From the NCBI GenBank assembly GCA_021463345.1, contig JAJTYM010000036.1, forward strand, positions 1-35,698: 35,698 nucleotides of DNA. The letters run 5' to 3'. Each line of letters begins with the position of its first letter. Within the stretch, counting starts at the first letter, position 1. The stretch is from Pseudobdellovibrionaceae bacterium (GTDB lineage: Bacteria > Bdellovibrionota > Bdellovibrionia > Bdellovibrionales > JAMPXM01). The notes under the pieces were generated by a model. It was not told the DNA's origin, ran no database searches, and worked only from the letters and a program-made list of their open reading frames with translations. Made by a program: the position numbers and the translations under genes. Positions 18,505 to 26,725 of the stretch are shown here, one piece after another.

Positions 18505-19056
18505 TCAGACCTTGGTGACTTCGAGCGACGCGCTGGGATCGGCGCACGCCTCGAGGCGATCGGCCAAAACGTTGAGTTTGTCGGCGATGTCGCGGAACTC
18601 ATCGCTCTCGCGCAGCGAAACGCGTTCGGAGTAATTCCCGGCGAGCAGGAGCTCGAGGTATTTGTCGAGTCTGCGGAGAGGGCCGGCGAGCCTGTGGGAG
18701 AGGCGCAGGCCGACGATGAACGAGGTCAGGGACAGGAGTCCCGTCAGAGCGACCAAGCCGAATCCCCACCAGCGGATGTGCTCGAAGGTTTCCACGGCCT
18801 TCGCGATGTTCATGAAAAGACCGGGCTCGGAAAGCAGGCTGAGGGTGAGCACGAGGAAGCCGAACGACAACGCGCACGCGCAAGCCGAAGCGATCGCGCC
18901 GACGTAAAACGCGTAACGCAGCTGCAGGCCGGGTTTGACGAGGATGTTGCGGATCGAACGTTGATCGATGACGTGCGGGGCGTCGGCGCCGTCGCTCGGT
19001 TCCGCGGCGGTCGGTTCTCGCGTGTCGGGGCCTTTGGTGTCGTTGGTGTCGTTCAT
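18505..19056 (-). CDS. two-TM HAMP-domain membrane protein without output domain
   Basis: 183 residues: a polar cytoplasmic N-terminus (about 1-45), TM1 (about 50-74), a very short periplasmic loop, TM2 (about 97-117), then one HAMP domain (about 118-170) with the AGPLRRLDKYLE first helix and DEFRDIADKLNVLADRL second helix. It then stops, so there is no kinase, methyl-accepting or cyclase output. Single HAMP proteins of this shape occur in some genomes, but their role is not known to me; it could modulate a partner receptor or kinase. ATG 19056 has only a weak ribosome-binding site. Confidence 0.85.
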   Translation of the reverse strand: MNDTNDTKGPDTREPTAAEPSDGADAPHVIDQRSIRNILVKPGLQLRYAFYVGAIASACACALSFGFLVLTLSLLSEPGLFMNIAKAVETFEHIRWWGFGLVALTGLLSLTSFIVGLRLSHRLAGPLRRLDKYLELLLAGNYSERVSLRESDEFRDIADKLNVLADRLEACADPSASLEVTKV

Positions 19057-19137
19057 GCCGCTTCGAGCGTAGCAAAAGCGCCCCGCGATTGGCTAGGGCG
19101 GCAGGACGAAGGGCGCGCGAGCGCGTCGCCGGCGGTC

Positions 19138-19158
19138 GCGGGCGGCCCGGCCGCCCGC
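19138..19158. terminator. GC hairpin, 9-bp perfect stem with 3-base loop
   Basis: GCGGGCGGC (19138-19146) pairs exactly with GCCGCCCGC (19150-19158) around CCG. It follows the minus-strand gene ending at 19182 and precedes the HAMP gene, so it suits a terminator between two minus-strand units. A T-run is lacking. Confidence 0.5.
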
Positions 19159-19181
19159 CTGTGGCCGTTCGTGGCCCGTCA

Positions 19182-19391
19182 TCAGTGGCGACGGTGCGCG
19201 ATCCGTTCCGTGCAAGGCGGATAACCGTTGGACCTTTCCGCTGGGATCAGTCTCGCGAAGCGCTTTTCGCCTTCGTTCCGGGTCCGCGGATCACTGGAAG
19301 ACATGTCGCTTTTGGTCTTCTCGAGCTCGTCTTCCACGAGGCGTTCCTCAGCGTGCCAGTCGATCTCGTTTTCCTTCGTCCGATTCGTCAT
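19182..19391 (-). CDS. small charged protein of unknown function
   Basis: 69 residues, rich in Glu, Lys and Arg. ATG 19391 has AAGGAG 6 bases upstream, a strong site; an earlier TTG at 19409 would overlap the preceding gene. It lies 14 bases after the stop of the secreted acidic protein gene, so the two form an operon. It looks cytoplasmic and partly disordered. No family recognised. Confidence 0.55.
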   Translation of the reverse strand: MTNRTKENEIDWHAEERLVEDELEKTKSDMSSSDPRTRNEGEKRFARLIPAERSNGYPPCTERIAHRRH

Positions 19392-19405
19392 TTGCGGCTC
19401 CTTGC

Positions 19406-19885
19406 TCAAGGTCCGGTCGAATCGAGATCCGTGCCGGTCGCCGGGCCGCCGAACGGGGTCGGGCTCGGGGCGAGCGGATCATTCCAACCGCCGCCCGATT
19501 CGGAGGTGAAGCCGTCGTTCGGGGTCGTCATGCCCGAGGACGGGGCGGCCGGGAATTCGCCGAAGGCGGGCTCCCGCGAATTGACCGTGTCGCCGCCGTC
19601 ATCGAAGAGCGCGTCCCCGTCGCCGCGGACATCGTCGGATGCGTCGGTCGCGCGATCCGCCGTACGATCGGTCGCGGTGCCGGTCGCGGCCGACGATGTT
19701 CCCGCGTCGAACCCGGGGTCCGTCGCCGTTCCCCCCGATGTTTCGGTCGTCGGGGTTTCGGGCGTCGCCGCCGTCCCGCCCGAGAGGGGTTCGCCTTGGC
19801 CCATCGCGCTCGCGGCGAGCAGAACCGAGAGTGAGCCGAAAAGCCCGGCTCGCGTGCGATTTGATTTTTCGTGCGTTGTCTCCAT
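19406..19885 (-). CDS. secreted low-complexity acidic protein
   Basis: 159 residues. GGGAG stands 8 bases before ATG 19885. The N-terminus has basic residues and a hydrophobic core (GLFGSLSVLLAASAMG), a signal peptide with cleavage near residue 29. The mature part is rich in Thr, Gly, Asp, Ala and Pro with repeated T-A-T-D/T-D-R-x-x-D patterns and a Gly/Pro-rich tail, so it is probably disordered and surface or periplasmic. No enzyme motif. Start of the two-gene operon with the 69-residue protein. Confidence 0.6.
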   Translation of the reverse strand: METTHEKSNRTRAGLFGSLSVLLAASAMGQGEPLSGGTAATPETPTTETSGGTATDPGFDAGTSSAATGTATDRTADRATDASDDVRGDGDALFDDGGDTVNSREPAFGEFPAAPSSGMTTPNDGFTSESGGGWNDPLAPSPTPFGGPATGTDLDSTGP

Positions 19886-20215
19886 CGTGCTTCTCCCAGT
19901 GAATGATGGTCTGATGGTCGCAGAAACGATCCACCATTCTCGCCGGATGGCGCCGTCCGATCTTGTTCGCGGTGTGGCGAAGGGATGAAGGTTCGCGGAG
20001 ATCCGTGGGGGAGAGCGAACGAAGCGCGCTCGGCCTTTCCGAAGGGTCGTCCCGCCCGCCGTCCTTAGGCCTGTCCTTAGCGCGGGCGGGTGCGGCAGGA
20101 CGATGGTCCGGGCCGCTTGCGCGGCCGGGGCCCTGGTTCGATCTCGCACCGAAGCGATTTCACGCCGAGAGAGTTGGGGTTGAAAATCCCACGCGGTTTT
20201 TTAGCATCAAAGGAG
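19886..20215. other. 330-base divergent intergenic region with a repeat-bearing hairpin
   Basis: The region lies between divergent starts (19885 minus, 20216 plus) and must hold both promoters; I cannot place them. It contains a hairpin: CCCGCCCGC (20051-20059) pairs with GCGGGCGGG (20082-20090), and its 22-base loop carries GTCCTTAG twice (20061-20068, 20073-20080). A second small stem, GGCCGC/GCGGCC with TTGC loop, is at 20111-20126. Confidence 0.5.
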
Positions 20216-21523
20216 ATGCTGAAACCGCGAATGTCCATTCTCCTCGGCGCGCTGGCTTTGAGCGCGCTGACGGCGTGCCCGTCCATGTTGAAACGGCCCT
20301 CGACCGCCTCGCGCGAGACGAGCGCGGCCGCGTTCCCACGCGCGCCGGCGCGCGCCGCCGCCTCCGAGCGCTCGCGCGTCTGCTCGATCCTCAAAGAATA
20401 CCCGAAGCCGGCCGGTGAGAAGCTCGCCTTCGAAGCCGGGCGCATCGGCGACCTGTGCCGGCCCTTCGTGCGCGGCGCGCGAGCCTCGCTCGATCGTTGC
20501 GGAGAGGTGGGCGCGGATCCGTACACGCTGGTCTCCGGCGAGACGCGCAGCCGGTCGACGTGGCCGACGCGCAATCAGATGTATTCCAAAGGCAAGGTCA
20601 ACCTGCTCGCGGACCCGGCCCACCAGGCGCGGCTGCCGCGCCTTTACAGGCGCATCGAGGAGATCCGCGCCGCCGCCGCCGAGACCTGCTGTGGCGGCGA
20701 GCCGGCGTGCAAAGCGGCGATGAGCCGAGTCGAGGTCTCGATCTGCCAGCCCAAGGACGATCCGGACGCGAGCGATCCGTGCGCCTTCGGCGGCACTTTC
20801 GAGATGGCCGGCCGCAATTACGCCGCGATCTTCGGCGGGCTGTCGCGGATGTACCGCTCCGACGACACGCTCGAGCTCGGCGCGATCGCGGCGAGGAACC
20901 TGGGAGCGGCCGGCCCCGGCCGCTCGCCCGCCGAAGCGGGGGCGGGAGGATTCACGCCCCTCGGCGGGCGCATCGTGCTCACCAGTTACGTGCCGAGATC
21001 CCATGGCGCGCGGGCTTTGGAGCCCACTCTGCACCATGAATTCGGCCACGCATGCAGCATGATCCGCATGCAAGCCGCCGCCGCCGGCGCGGCCGAGAAC
21101 CGCGCCAAGGCTCTGCGCGCGGTCAATTGGCTCGATCAAGTGAAGCGCCGTTGCGACATCGGCGCCGAGTCGCCGGAGGCGTACTACGACTTCTGGGAGG
21201 CGATGGGCGAAAGCCGGGCGCTCGCCAGCTGTTTGTCCAGACTCACCGAGCTCAATCGCACGGGCGAAATCGACAAGCCGTGCGAGGGCGTCTGCCCAGG
21301 CCATTACCTGGAGGAAACCGTGGGGGTGGCGTTCTCGATGCTCAACGGAGACATCGGCGGGCGGCCCGAGAGCGTTTACCCCAACACGTGCGACCACATG
21401 CGCGACCGCCAGCATCCGATGGTTTCGGACGTCGTCGAATGCCTCGCGCAGAATTCGCCGCGCTTCCGCGAGCGCGTCGCCAGCGCCTATGGCTGCGGCG
21501 ACGCGCTCGCGTCGGCCGACTGA
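20216..21523 (+). CDS. lipoprotein with HEFGH zinc-metalloprotease motif
   Basis: 435 residues. The N-terminus MLKPRMSILLGALALSALTAC carries a lipobox ending in Cys21. The central motif HHEFGHACSM (HEFGH at 274-278) matches the HExxH zinc site of zincin peptidases; Glu328 or Glu332 (FWEAMGES) could be a third ligand in gluzincin manner. Many cysteines (for example TCCGGEPACK) suggest disulfides outside the cytoplasm. The family is not recognised, so peptidase activity is inference from the motif. The start is unclear: AAGGAG abuts ATG 20216 and is too far from ATG 20231; 20216 is preferred because it supplies the basic n-region. Convergent with the NlpC-like gene, 49 bases apart. Confidence 0.75.
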   Translation: MLKPRMSILLGALALSALTACPSMLKRPSTASRETSAAAFPRAPARAAASERSRVCSILKEYPKPAGEKLAFEAGRIGDLCRPFVRGARASLDRCGEVGADPYTLVSGETRSRSTWPTRNQMYSKGKVNLLADPAHQARLPRLYRRIEEIRAAAAETCCGGEPACKAAMSRVEVSICQPKDDPDASDPCAFGGTFEMAGRNYAAIFGGLSRMYRSDDTLELGAIAARNLGAAGPGRSPAEAGAGGFTPLGGRIVLTSYVPRSHGARALEPTLHHEFGHACSMIRMQAAAAGAAENRAKALRAVNWLDQVKRRCDIGAESPEAYYDFWEAMGESRALASCLSRLTELNRTGEIDKPCEGVCPGHYLEETVGVAFSMLNGDIGGRPESVYPNTCDHMRDRQHPMVSDVVECLAQNSPRFRERVASAYGCGDALASAD

Positions 21524-21572
21524 GGCCGCGCGGCGCTTTGCTTCCTGCGGGCGTTCTCGAACCACCTGGGGA

Positions 21573-22796
21573 TCAGTCCGGCCAGTACCTGAAGAGCGCC
21601 GCCGGCTCGCCCCAGCGCTCTTCGAGCGAGGCGCGCGCGTCCGGCGAGGCCAGGTCGAAGCGCTGCACGAGCGGAGCGAGCGGTTCGACGCGGTTCTCGG
21701 CCCACTGGACGAGGCAGACGTTCCGCAGTTCGGCCTCGGAATAAGCGGGCGCTGGCACGGAGTCGAAGAGGTACAAACGCGATTTTTCAAGAACCGGCGC
21801 GAGAGCCGGTGAGGGCGCGCGGCCCCGGGCCAGTCGCCGATGCTCGGCGCGGAGTTCCTGGATGAGGGAACGGATGCGCGAGTCGCGGGCCGGCGTCGAC
21901 AGCGAGTCGAGCTCCGCGCGCGAGGCCGGCCGCCCGGAACGCGTCGCCAGGACCGCCTCGGTCACGAGGTTGGTGCGGATCCGCATCTGCAGGCAAAGTT
22001 CGTCGAGGCGGCGCTCATGGCGTTGTTCGTCGGTTTCCGCGGCCTCGGCCAGGCGATCCCGCACGGTTTCGAAAAACGTCGCGATGGGAACTGCGAGCTG
22101 ATCGGGCGCGTTCGCCGCCCGCGCGCGGAGCCGGATCTCCTGCGGCCGCAGGTAGCGCCGAAAGCCGCCGCGCGCGCCGCTCAAAAAAGCGCCGCTGCGG
22201 GAGAACGCCGAAGCCCCCGTCGGGAACGAGTACGCTGGGTAGATCATCTCGGAGGCGGGTTCGGTCGCGGACAAGAGGTCGGGGATGCCGCTCGGGCTGA
22301 TGTCCCTGACCAGCCAAACATGGTTTATAGCGGAATCGGTGGCGAGAAAGGCTCCGGAACGGATCGAACGGCGGTCGATGGGGACCAGAACGGAATCGCG
22401 GGCGAGCGTGGTGGTGTTGGTCGCCAGGAGCAAGCGCCGGAGGAATTCTTTGACCCGCGTGCCCTCGTCGGAGATCGAATCGAAAGCCCGCGTTTCGTGC
22501 GTGAGCAAAAGGCCGTCGCCGCCGGTCGCCGCGAAATCGAGGCGGTTCTCATAGGAGAACACCGCCCGCAAGAAATAGATCAGGTCGGCGCAGTCCAGCT
22601 TTTGTTCGTAGTAGGGGCGTGCGGGGTCGAGGACTGTTTCGGGAGTGACCGTGTCGCGGACCCAAGCCGCGAAACGGTCTTCCCAGGCCTCGCTCCAGCT
22701 CTCCCGCGCTTCCCAGACGGCGCTCCGGGCGGGGGCGGGCCAGGCGACGGTGATCGCGATGGCGATCGCGGCGATGAGCGAGCAGGGCCGTCGCAT
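21573..22796 (-). CDS. secreted protein with NlpC/P60-like Cys-His arrangement
   Basis: 407 residues. MRRPCSLIAAIAIAITVAWP through ARSA is a signal peptide (cleavage near 26). The segment KLDCADLIYFLRAVF (Cys69) resembles the DCSGLV nucleophile helix of NlpC/P60 cysteine peptidases, and IRSGAFLATDSAINHVWLV (His159) resembles their GDLVFF...HVGIY strand, so a papain-like cell-wall hydrolase fold is likely but remote. The C-terminal half is helical and charged with no recognised domain. ATG 22796 has GAGGG 7 bases upstream; a GTG at 22811 overlaps the LamG gene's stop (GTGA) and is an alternative. It is translationally linked to that upstream gene. Confidence 0.7.
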   Translation of the reverse strand: MRRPCSLIAAIAIAITVAWPAPARSAVWEARESWSEAWEDRFAAWVRDTVTPETVLDPARPYYEQKLDCADLIYFLRAVFSYENRLDFAATGGDGLLLTHETRAFDSISDEGTRVKEFLRRLLLATNTTTLARDSVLVPIDRRSIRSGAFLATDSAINHVWLVRDISPSGIPDLLSATEPASEMIYPAYSFPTGASAFSRSGAFLSGARGGFRRYLRPQEIRLRARAANAPDQLAVPIATFFETVRDRLAEAAETDEQRHERRLDELCLQMRIRTNLVTEAVLATRSGRPASRAELDSLSTPARDSRIRSLIQELRAEHRRLARGRAPSPALAPVLEKSRLYLFDSVPAPAYSEAELRNVCLVQWAENRVEPLAPLVQRFDLASPDARASLEERWGEPAALFRYWPD

Positions 22797-22807
22797 CGGG
22801 GTCGCCC

Positions 22808-24139
22808 TCACTTCACTTTTTCCAGCAGGAGCGCCTGGCAGTCGGCGGCTTCCACGGGGTACAGGAGTTTCGCCAGACGATCGACTTGGGCGCTGCTCAG
22901 GGCCGAGCGCGAGATGTACGTCCCGCTGCGCAGCGATTGGAACGCTTGGGCGTGCGGGGAGGGGGCGGCGCCGTTCCCGCGGTACCCTATCGTGACAGGC
23001 GAGTCGGACTCATGGCGGAGCTGGCGGGCGAGCTCGCGATCGATCCGCATATTGAACTGCTTTCGGTTCCAGGTTTCCGGCGAGGGCGGGACGGAATGCC
23101 CATCGCCGAAGAACGGGCTCGAGATGGTCGTCACCGTGACGCTCGGGGCGATGCGGTCGCCGAGATGGAAGGACAAGTTCACGAAGTGCCAGCTCTCGTG
23201 GTGCGCTCCGCCGATGTAGCTGGAGGCGTAGGTTTCGCCCCATGCGAATTTGTTCTTCAGGTCCCATTCGACGAAGTGCCTCTTCGTTTCCGAAGAGTCG
23301 CCGGGCGGGAAGATGAACGGCGGCGGCGGGAGCTCGGGCCTGGAGCATGCCGAAGCGCGCGGCAGGGGGATCGGAACGGGGACGGGCTTGCGCTTTCCCG
23401 AGAGCGGGATGGCTGGCTGCGAGACTTCGTCGCGCCGGCAGTTCTCGTACTCGGTGTATTGATCGGCGAGGGACTGGCTGACGTAGAAATCGGTTTTTTC
23501 CCGGCTCGGGTAGGTATGGACGTAGAGCATTTCGCCCGTCAGATAGATTTGCCACTCCGCTTTTTGCCGCAGGGGCTCACGTCCGCCGCCGGTCCATTTG
23601 GGGTCGCGCATCTTGCCGGCGAGCGAGTAGAACGGCGGCACCATCTGCCGGAGCAACTCGTTCTTGGAGAGCGCATGCAGGGCGGTCTCCGAGTTCGAGA
23701 ATTTCACCCACGCGCCGACGCTGAAGTCTTCGCCAGCCTGAAAGGCCGTGGTCTTTTTGAAGCGTTCAGGGAGGCGCGATTGCTCCTCGGTGAGCCGCGG
23801 TTCCGGGGCTTGGGCGTACGAAACGCCCTCGAACCCGACCACGCCGCTTTCGCGCGCGCTCGCGGCCGCGGCTGGGCACGCCAGCTCGCGGACCAATCCG
23901 CGCCTGACCCTGGCGTGAAAACCTTGAGCCTGATCTGGGATGTACGAGATGTAGCCCGCGGCGCTTTTGTAATCGCCCGGTGGGACGAAGCCTTCGACGA
24001 CCGGGGTCGTGTGCCAAAGGCGCAGAAGCCCGAGGGCCTTGACCTCGGCGCGGGACAGCGGTGCCGCCGTTGAAGATCCAAACGCGGGGTTGGGGAGGGA
24101 CAGGAGCGAGATGAGCAAAGTCAGACCGGTTTTTTTCAT
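22808..24139 (-). CDS. secreted LamG-like (concanavalin fold) protein
   Basis: 443 residues with a signal peptide (MKKTGLTLLISLLSLPNPAFG, cleavage about residue 21). The pattern of a LamG/Laminin_G_3 domain can be followed: DFSVGAWVKFSN (139-150), a long central insertion, ESWHFVNLSFHLGD (315-328) at the W-H-H-V-A-L-T position, and ISRSALSSAQVDRLAKLLY (409-427), like the family end R-A-L-S-x-x-E-x-x-x-L-Y. A Pro-rich stretch (251-282) splits the domain. LamG domains bind glycans or proteins; no catalytic residues are evident. Its stop overlaps the GTG option of the NlpC-like gene, so the two proteins probably act together outside the cytoplasm. The ribosome-binding site is weak. Confidence 0.65.
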   Translation of the reverse strand: MKKTGLTLLISLLSLPNPAFGSSTAAPLSRAEVKALGLLRLWHTTPVVEGFVPPGDYKSAAGYISYIPDQAQGFHARVRRGLVRELACPAAAASARESGVVGFEGVSYAQAPEPRLTEEQSRLPERFKKTTAFQAGEDFSVGAWVKFSNSETALHALSKNELLRQMVPPFYSLAGKMRDPKWTGGGREPLRQKAEWQIYLTGEMLYVHTYPSREKTDFYVSQSLADQYTEYENCRRDEVSQPAIPLSGKRKPVPVPIPLPRASACSRPELPPPPFIFPPGDSSETKRHFVEWDLKNKFAWGETYASSYIGGAHHESWHFVNLSFHLGDRIAPSVTVTTISSPFFGDGHSVPPSPETWNRKQFNMRIDRELARQLRHESDSPVTIGYRGNGAAPSPHAQAFQSLRSGTYISRSALSSAQVDRLAKLLYPVEAADCQALLLEKVK

Positions 24140-24482
24140 AATGAGATGGGCCCCAAGCGGGTTGACGGATTGGAAACGCTTAACGATCGTCCCGCACGAT
24201 CCTGCAATTCTTGCAATTTCGGCCCCGCACCGCCGGCGGGGCCAGTGTGAATCCAATGCGAATCCAGAGAGGATCCGCGATCAGCGAAGACAAAAACCGG
24301 CACTTCGCTGCCGCCCAGCGCATGAGATTGACGAGATGGAAAGCTCGGTGAACGGCGTGTTTGCGTTCATTGAGCCAGACTGGGCGTCGGAGCAGATTCG
24401 CCGGCGTTTCGTCGGCTATAAACAGCGTCGATTTATCGTATCATAATAAATTCGACCGCTCTCGACGCGGAGGCGCCCGTCG
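24140..24482. other. 343-base intergenic region with AT-rich dyad
   Basis: The region separates the start of the LamG-like gene from the end of the Mrp operon. It should contain the LamG-operon promoter. An imperfect AT-rich dyad, CGATTTAT (24429-24436) with ATAAATTCG (24446-24454, one bulge), sits in it, and a 7-bp GC hairpin, CGCCCGT/ACGGGCG (24474-24480, 24485-24491), covers the mrpE stop and could end the operon. I see no gene here. Confidence 0.4.
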
Positions 24483-24980
24483 TCACGGGCGAAGCCCGAA
24501 GATGACGCTGATCATTCCCTCCAGCTTCCGGATGGAATCGATGTCGAAGAGCCCTTCGTCGAGAGCGTGGATGACCAGGACGTCGCCTTGGTAACCGCAG
24601 CTCAGGGTGCCGGGAAAAACGCAAAGGGCGGAGGCGAACCACATCCGGGCGGGAACATCCTCCGCTGGGATGCGGGCCTCGTAGCGGAAGTACCGGGAGC
24701 GTATTCGTCGTTGGGGGGACACCGCCAGCTTGGCGACCAAGAAACCGCCCTTGAGGGATTGATAGACGAAGTAGGGGATGAATTTGACGAGGGTGTGGAT
24801 CCGGGGCCGGAGCGGTCGGCGGCCTTTACCCGGGGCTCTCAGCGCGGCCGCCGTCGCCGCGATCACGAAAACGGTTCCCAGCCATCGTTGCTGGGGCGAC
24901 CCATCGGTCAGCGTCCACCAGAGAAGCGAGAAAAAAACGGCCAGCCCGATCGCGCGCGCGCGTTTTCGCTTCAGGTTCAT
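24483..24980 (-). CDS. mrpE: Mrp antiporter subunit E
   Basis: 165 residues with the MrpE/MnhE layout: two N-terminal membrane segments (about 10-25 and 33-48), then FIPYFVYQSLKGGFLVAKLA (68-87) and a cytoplasmic part containing ALCVFPGTLSCGY and IHALDEG, both characteristic of the family. MrpE is a small structural subunit of multi-subunit cation/proton antiporters. It is last in the operon, whereas canonical mrp operons place it between D and F. ATG 24980 overlaps the stop of the preceding gene (ATGA). Confidence 0.93.
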   Translation of the reverse strand: MNLKRKRARAIGLAVFFSLLWWTLTDGSPQQRWLGTVFVIAATAAALRAPGKGRRPLRPRIHTLVKFIPYFVYQSLKGGFLVAKLAVSPQRRIRSRYFRYEARIPAEDVPARMWFASALCVFPGTLSCGYQGDVLVIHALDEGLFDIDSIRKLEGMISVIFGLRP

Positions 24981-26725
24981 GGCGCGCCTCCGGCGAAAAA
25001 GGCCCAGAGCAGGGCCCCGATGGCCATGAACAGAGCGCACCCCAGGGCCCAGCTCGTGTGAAGCCGCCGCGCGGCCTCGACCGCCCTTTGCGCTCTTCGC
25101 CCGATCCCGAGGCGGCGGCGGATTTGAACGAGCCGCTCGGCGACGACGGTCGTGAGCTGGTTCATGTCGCGAGGGAAGTCTTCCCAGACGGCTTTGTAAA
25201 CGCCTTGCAAGATCGTGTCGAACGGCCGCGGCGTCAGGTGGGAACGCTTGATCCAGATCCTGTGCGTCAGGGCCGCCGCCAGAAGAGAACCGAAAAACAC
25301 GGGGATGTACATGTGCAAGCTCTCGGTGGACGACGGCCTCGGTCGGGCCTCGATGCCCAAGAGCGAGAGGGAAAGGGGGAGAAGCCAGGCGCCGAGGAGG
25401 ACTCCCGCGAACGAGAGCCCCCAGGAGATCCAGCCGCGGGCGGGTTGCGCTTGAGAATGATCGCCGCGAACGCACAGCAGGAGGAACCTGAACATGAGGA
25501 GCGTCGTCCCGATGGAGCCGAGGGTCATCAGCGGGGAGGCGACGGTCTGCCAAAGCCCGCCCGCGGCTCCGGCGTTTTTGAGAAGGGCTTTGGCGTACGC
25601 GCCGCTCGTCCACGGAAAGCCGATCAGAGCCAGGGAGCAGAAGGCGAGCGCGGCGATCACGAACGGGCGCACGCGCGGCCGCGCCCGGGACTGGACGAGG
25701 AGGCCGAGGCCGAGGAACAAGGCGACCTTGGTGATTCCGTGATGAAGCGAATAGCCGACGATGGCGGCGGTCGATCGCTCGAGGGCCGCGCCCGGCTCCA
25801 TGAGAGTGGCGAGCGCCATCGTGGGATATCCCATCTGGCTCAGGCTCGAAAACGCGAGCGCCGTTTTCGCCTGGGTCTGGACCAGGCCGAAAAAGACGCC
25901 GTAGAACGCCATCAACGCGCCCGCGCCCAGGATCACGGCCGAATCGGATAGGGATTCGGTCGGCGGGAGAAATCGGAGCCAGCCGAGGATCCCCGCTTTG
26001 GTCATAGCTCCGCTGAAGACGGCGACCGCCGGCAGAGGCGCCCAGTAGTAGGATCTCGGAATCCAGAAATGAAGCGGCACGAGGCCCACTTTGGTCCCGA
26101 ACCCGATGAAGATCAGCCAGAAGCCCCATGCGCCGCTGGGAGATGTCCGCAGGCTCGAGGCGATCTCCCGAGTGGAGAAACCGGTGGAGCCGCTCGCCGC
26201 CAGGATGATGCCGGCCAAGGCGAGCATTTCCCCGATCAGGCCGACGACGATGTAGACCCGGCCCGCGATCATGGCCGCCTGGGTCCTTGTCTGGATGACG
26301 AGTCCGTATCCGCCGATGGTCATCAGGGCGTAGGCGGCGTAGAACGTCGGCGCGTCTTGAGCGATCGTGAGGCCCACGGTGCCGCTGTAGGTGGCGAGGA
26401 AATAAAATCGAAACAGCCGGCGTTGGCCTTCGCTCATGGAGGATCGGCGCGAGTAGAGTCCCGCCAGGAGCCATATGGCCGCTGTCAGGATCAGGAATGC
26501 CCGCCCCACGTCGTCGAGGCCGACGGTCACGCCGAGCAGCAGATCCGGAAACCGCGTCACGCTCTCGGCCCCGCCGGCCTGGCGCGACGAGATCCATCCC
26601 AACAGCAAGGCGGGGGCGGGGACCCACGGGTAGATCCGTTGGACGAAGGGTTCCGCCGGGCGCCACAGCCCCAGGGCCGCGAGGGAAAAAGCCATGGCGC
26701 TGCTGAGGAGGAGAAGGGCGTTCAT
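24977..26725 (-). CDS. third antiporter-like subunit (MrpD/ND4-5 family), altered
   Basis: 582 residues, a membrane protein of the NuoL/M/N-MrpA/D family with about 14 membrane segments. The core contains KVGLVPLHFWIPRSYYWAP (Lys212) and AMTKAGILGWL (Lys243), the broken-helix lysine positions. At the TM5 position, where D1 has Glu138 and D2 Glu140, this protein has Ala133 (FYAAYALMTIG), so the proton-pathway glutamate is missing. The C-terminus is longer than MrpD: about 90 residues with an amphipathic, basic stretch and a final TM, somewhat like the NuoL C-terminal extension. It may be a structural or diverged ion-path subunit. ATG 26725 overlaps the D2 stop (ATGA). Confidence 0.88.
   Translation of the reverse strand: MNALLLLSSAMAFSLAALGLWRPAEPFVQRIYPWVPAPALLLGWISSRQAGGAESVTRFPDLLLGVTVGLDDVGRAFLILTAAIWLLAGLYSRRSSMSEGQRRLFRFYFLATYSGTVGLTIAQDAPTFYAAYALMTIGGYGLVIQTRTQAAMIAGRVYIVVGLIGEMLALAGIILAASGSTGFSTREIASSLRTSPSGAWGFWLIFIGFGTKVGLVPLHFWIPRSYYWAPLPAVAVFSGAMTKAGILGWLRFLPPTESLSDSAVILGAGALMAFYGVFFGLVQTQAKTALAFSSLSQMGYPTMALATLMEPGAALERSTAAIVGYSLHHGITKVALFLGLGLLVQSRARPRVRPFVIAALAFCSLALIGFPWTSGAYAKALLKNAGAAGGLWQTVASPLMTLGSIGTTLLMFRFLLLCVRGDHSQAQPARGWISWGLSFAGVLLGAWLLPLSLSLLGIEARPRPSSTESLHMYIPVFFGSLLAAALTHRIWIKRSHLTPRPFDTILQGVYKAVWEDFPRDMNQLTTVVAERLVQIRRRLGIGRRAQRAVEAARRLHTSWALGCALFMAIGALLWAFFAGGAP

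Noticed and set aside
20207-21790. Minus-strand open frame of 527 codons opposite the HEFGH lipoprotein
   Set aside because: Shadow frame of Arg-rich sequence; the plus strand has signal peptide, cysteines and metal motif.
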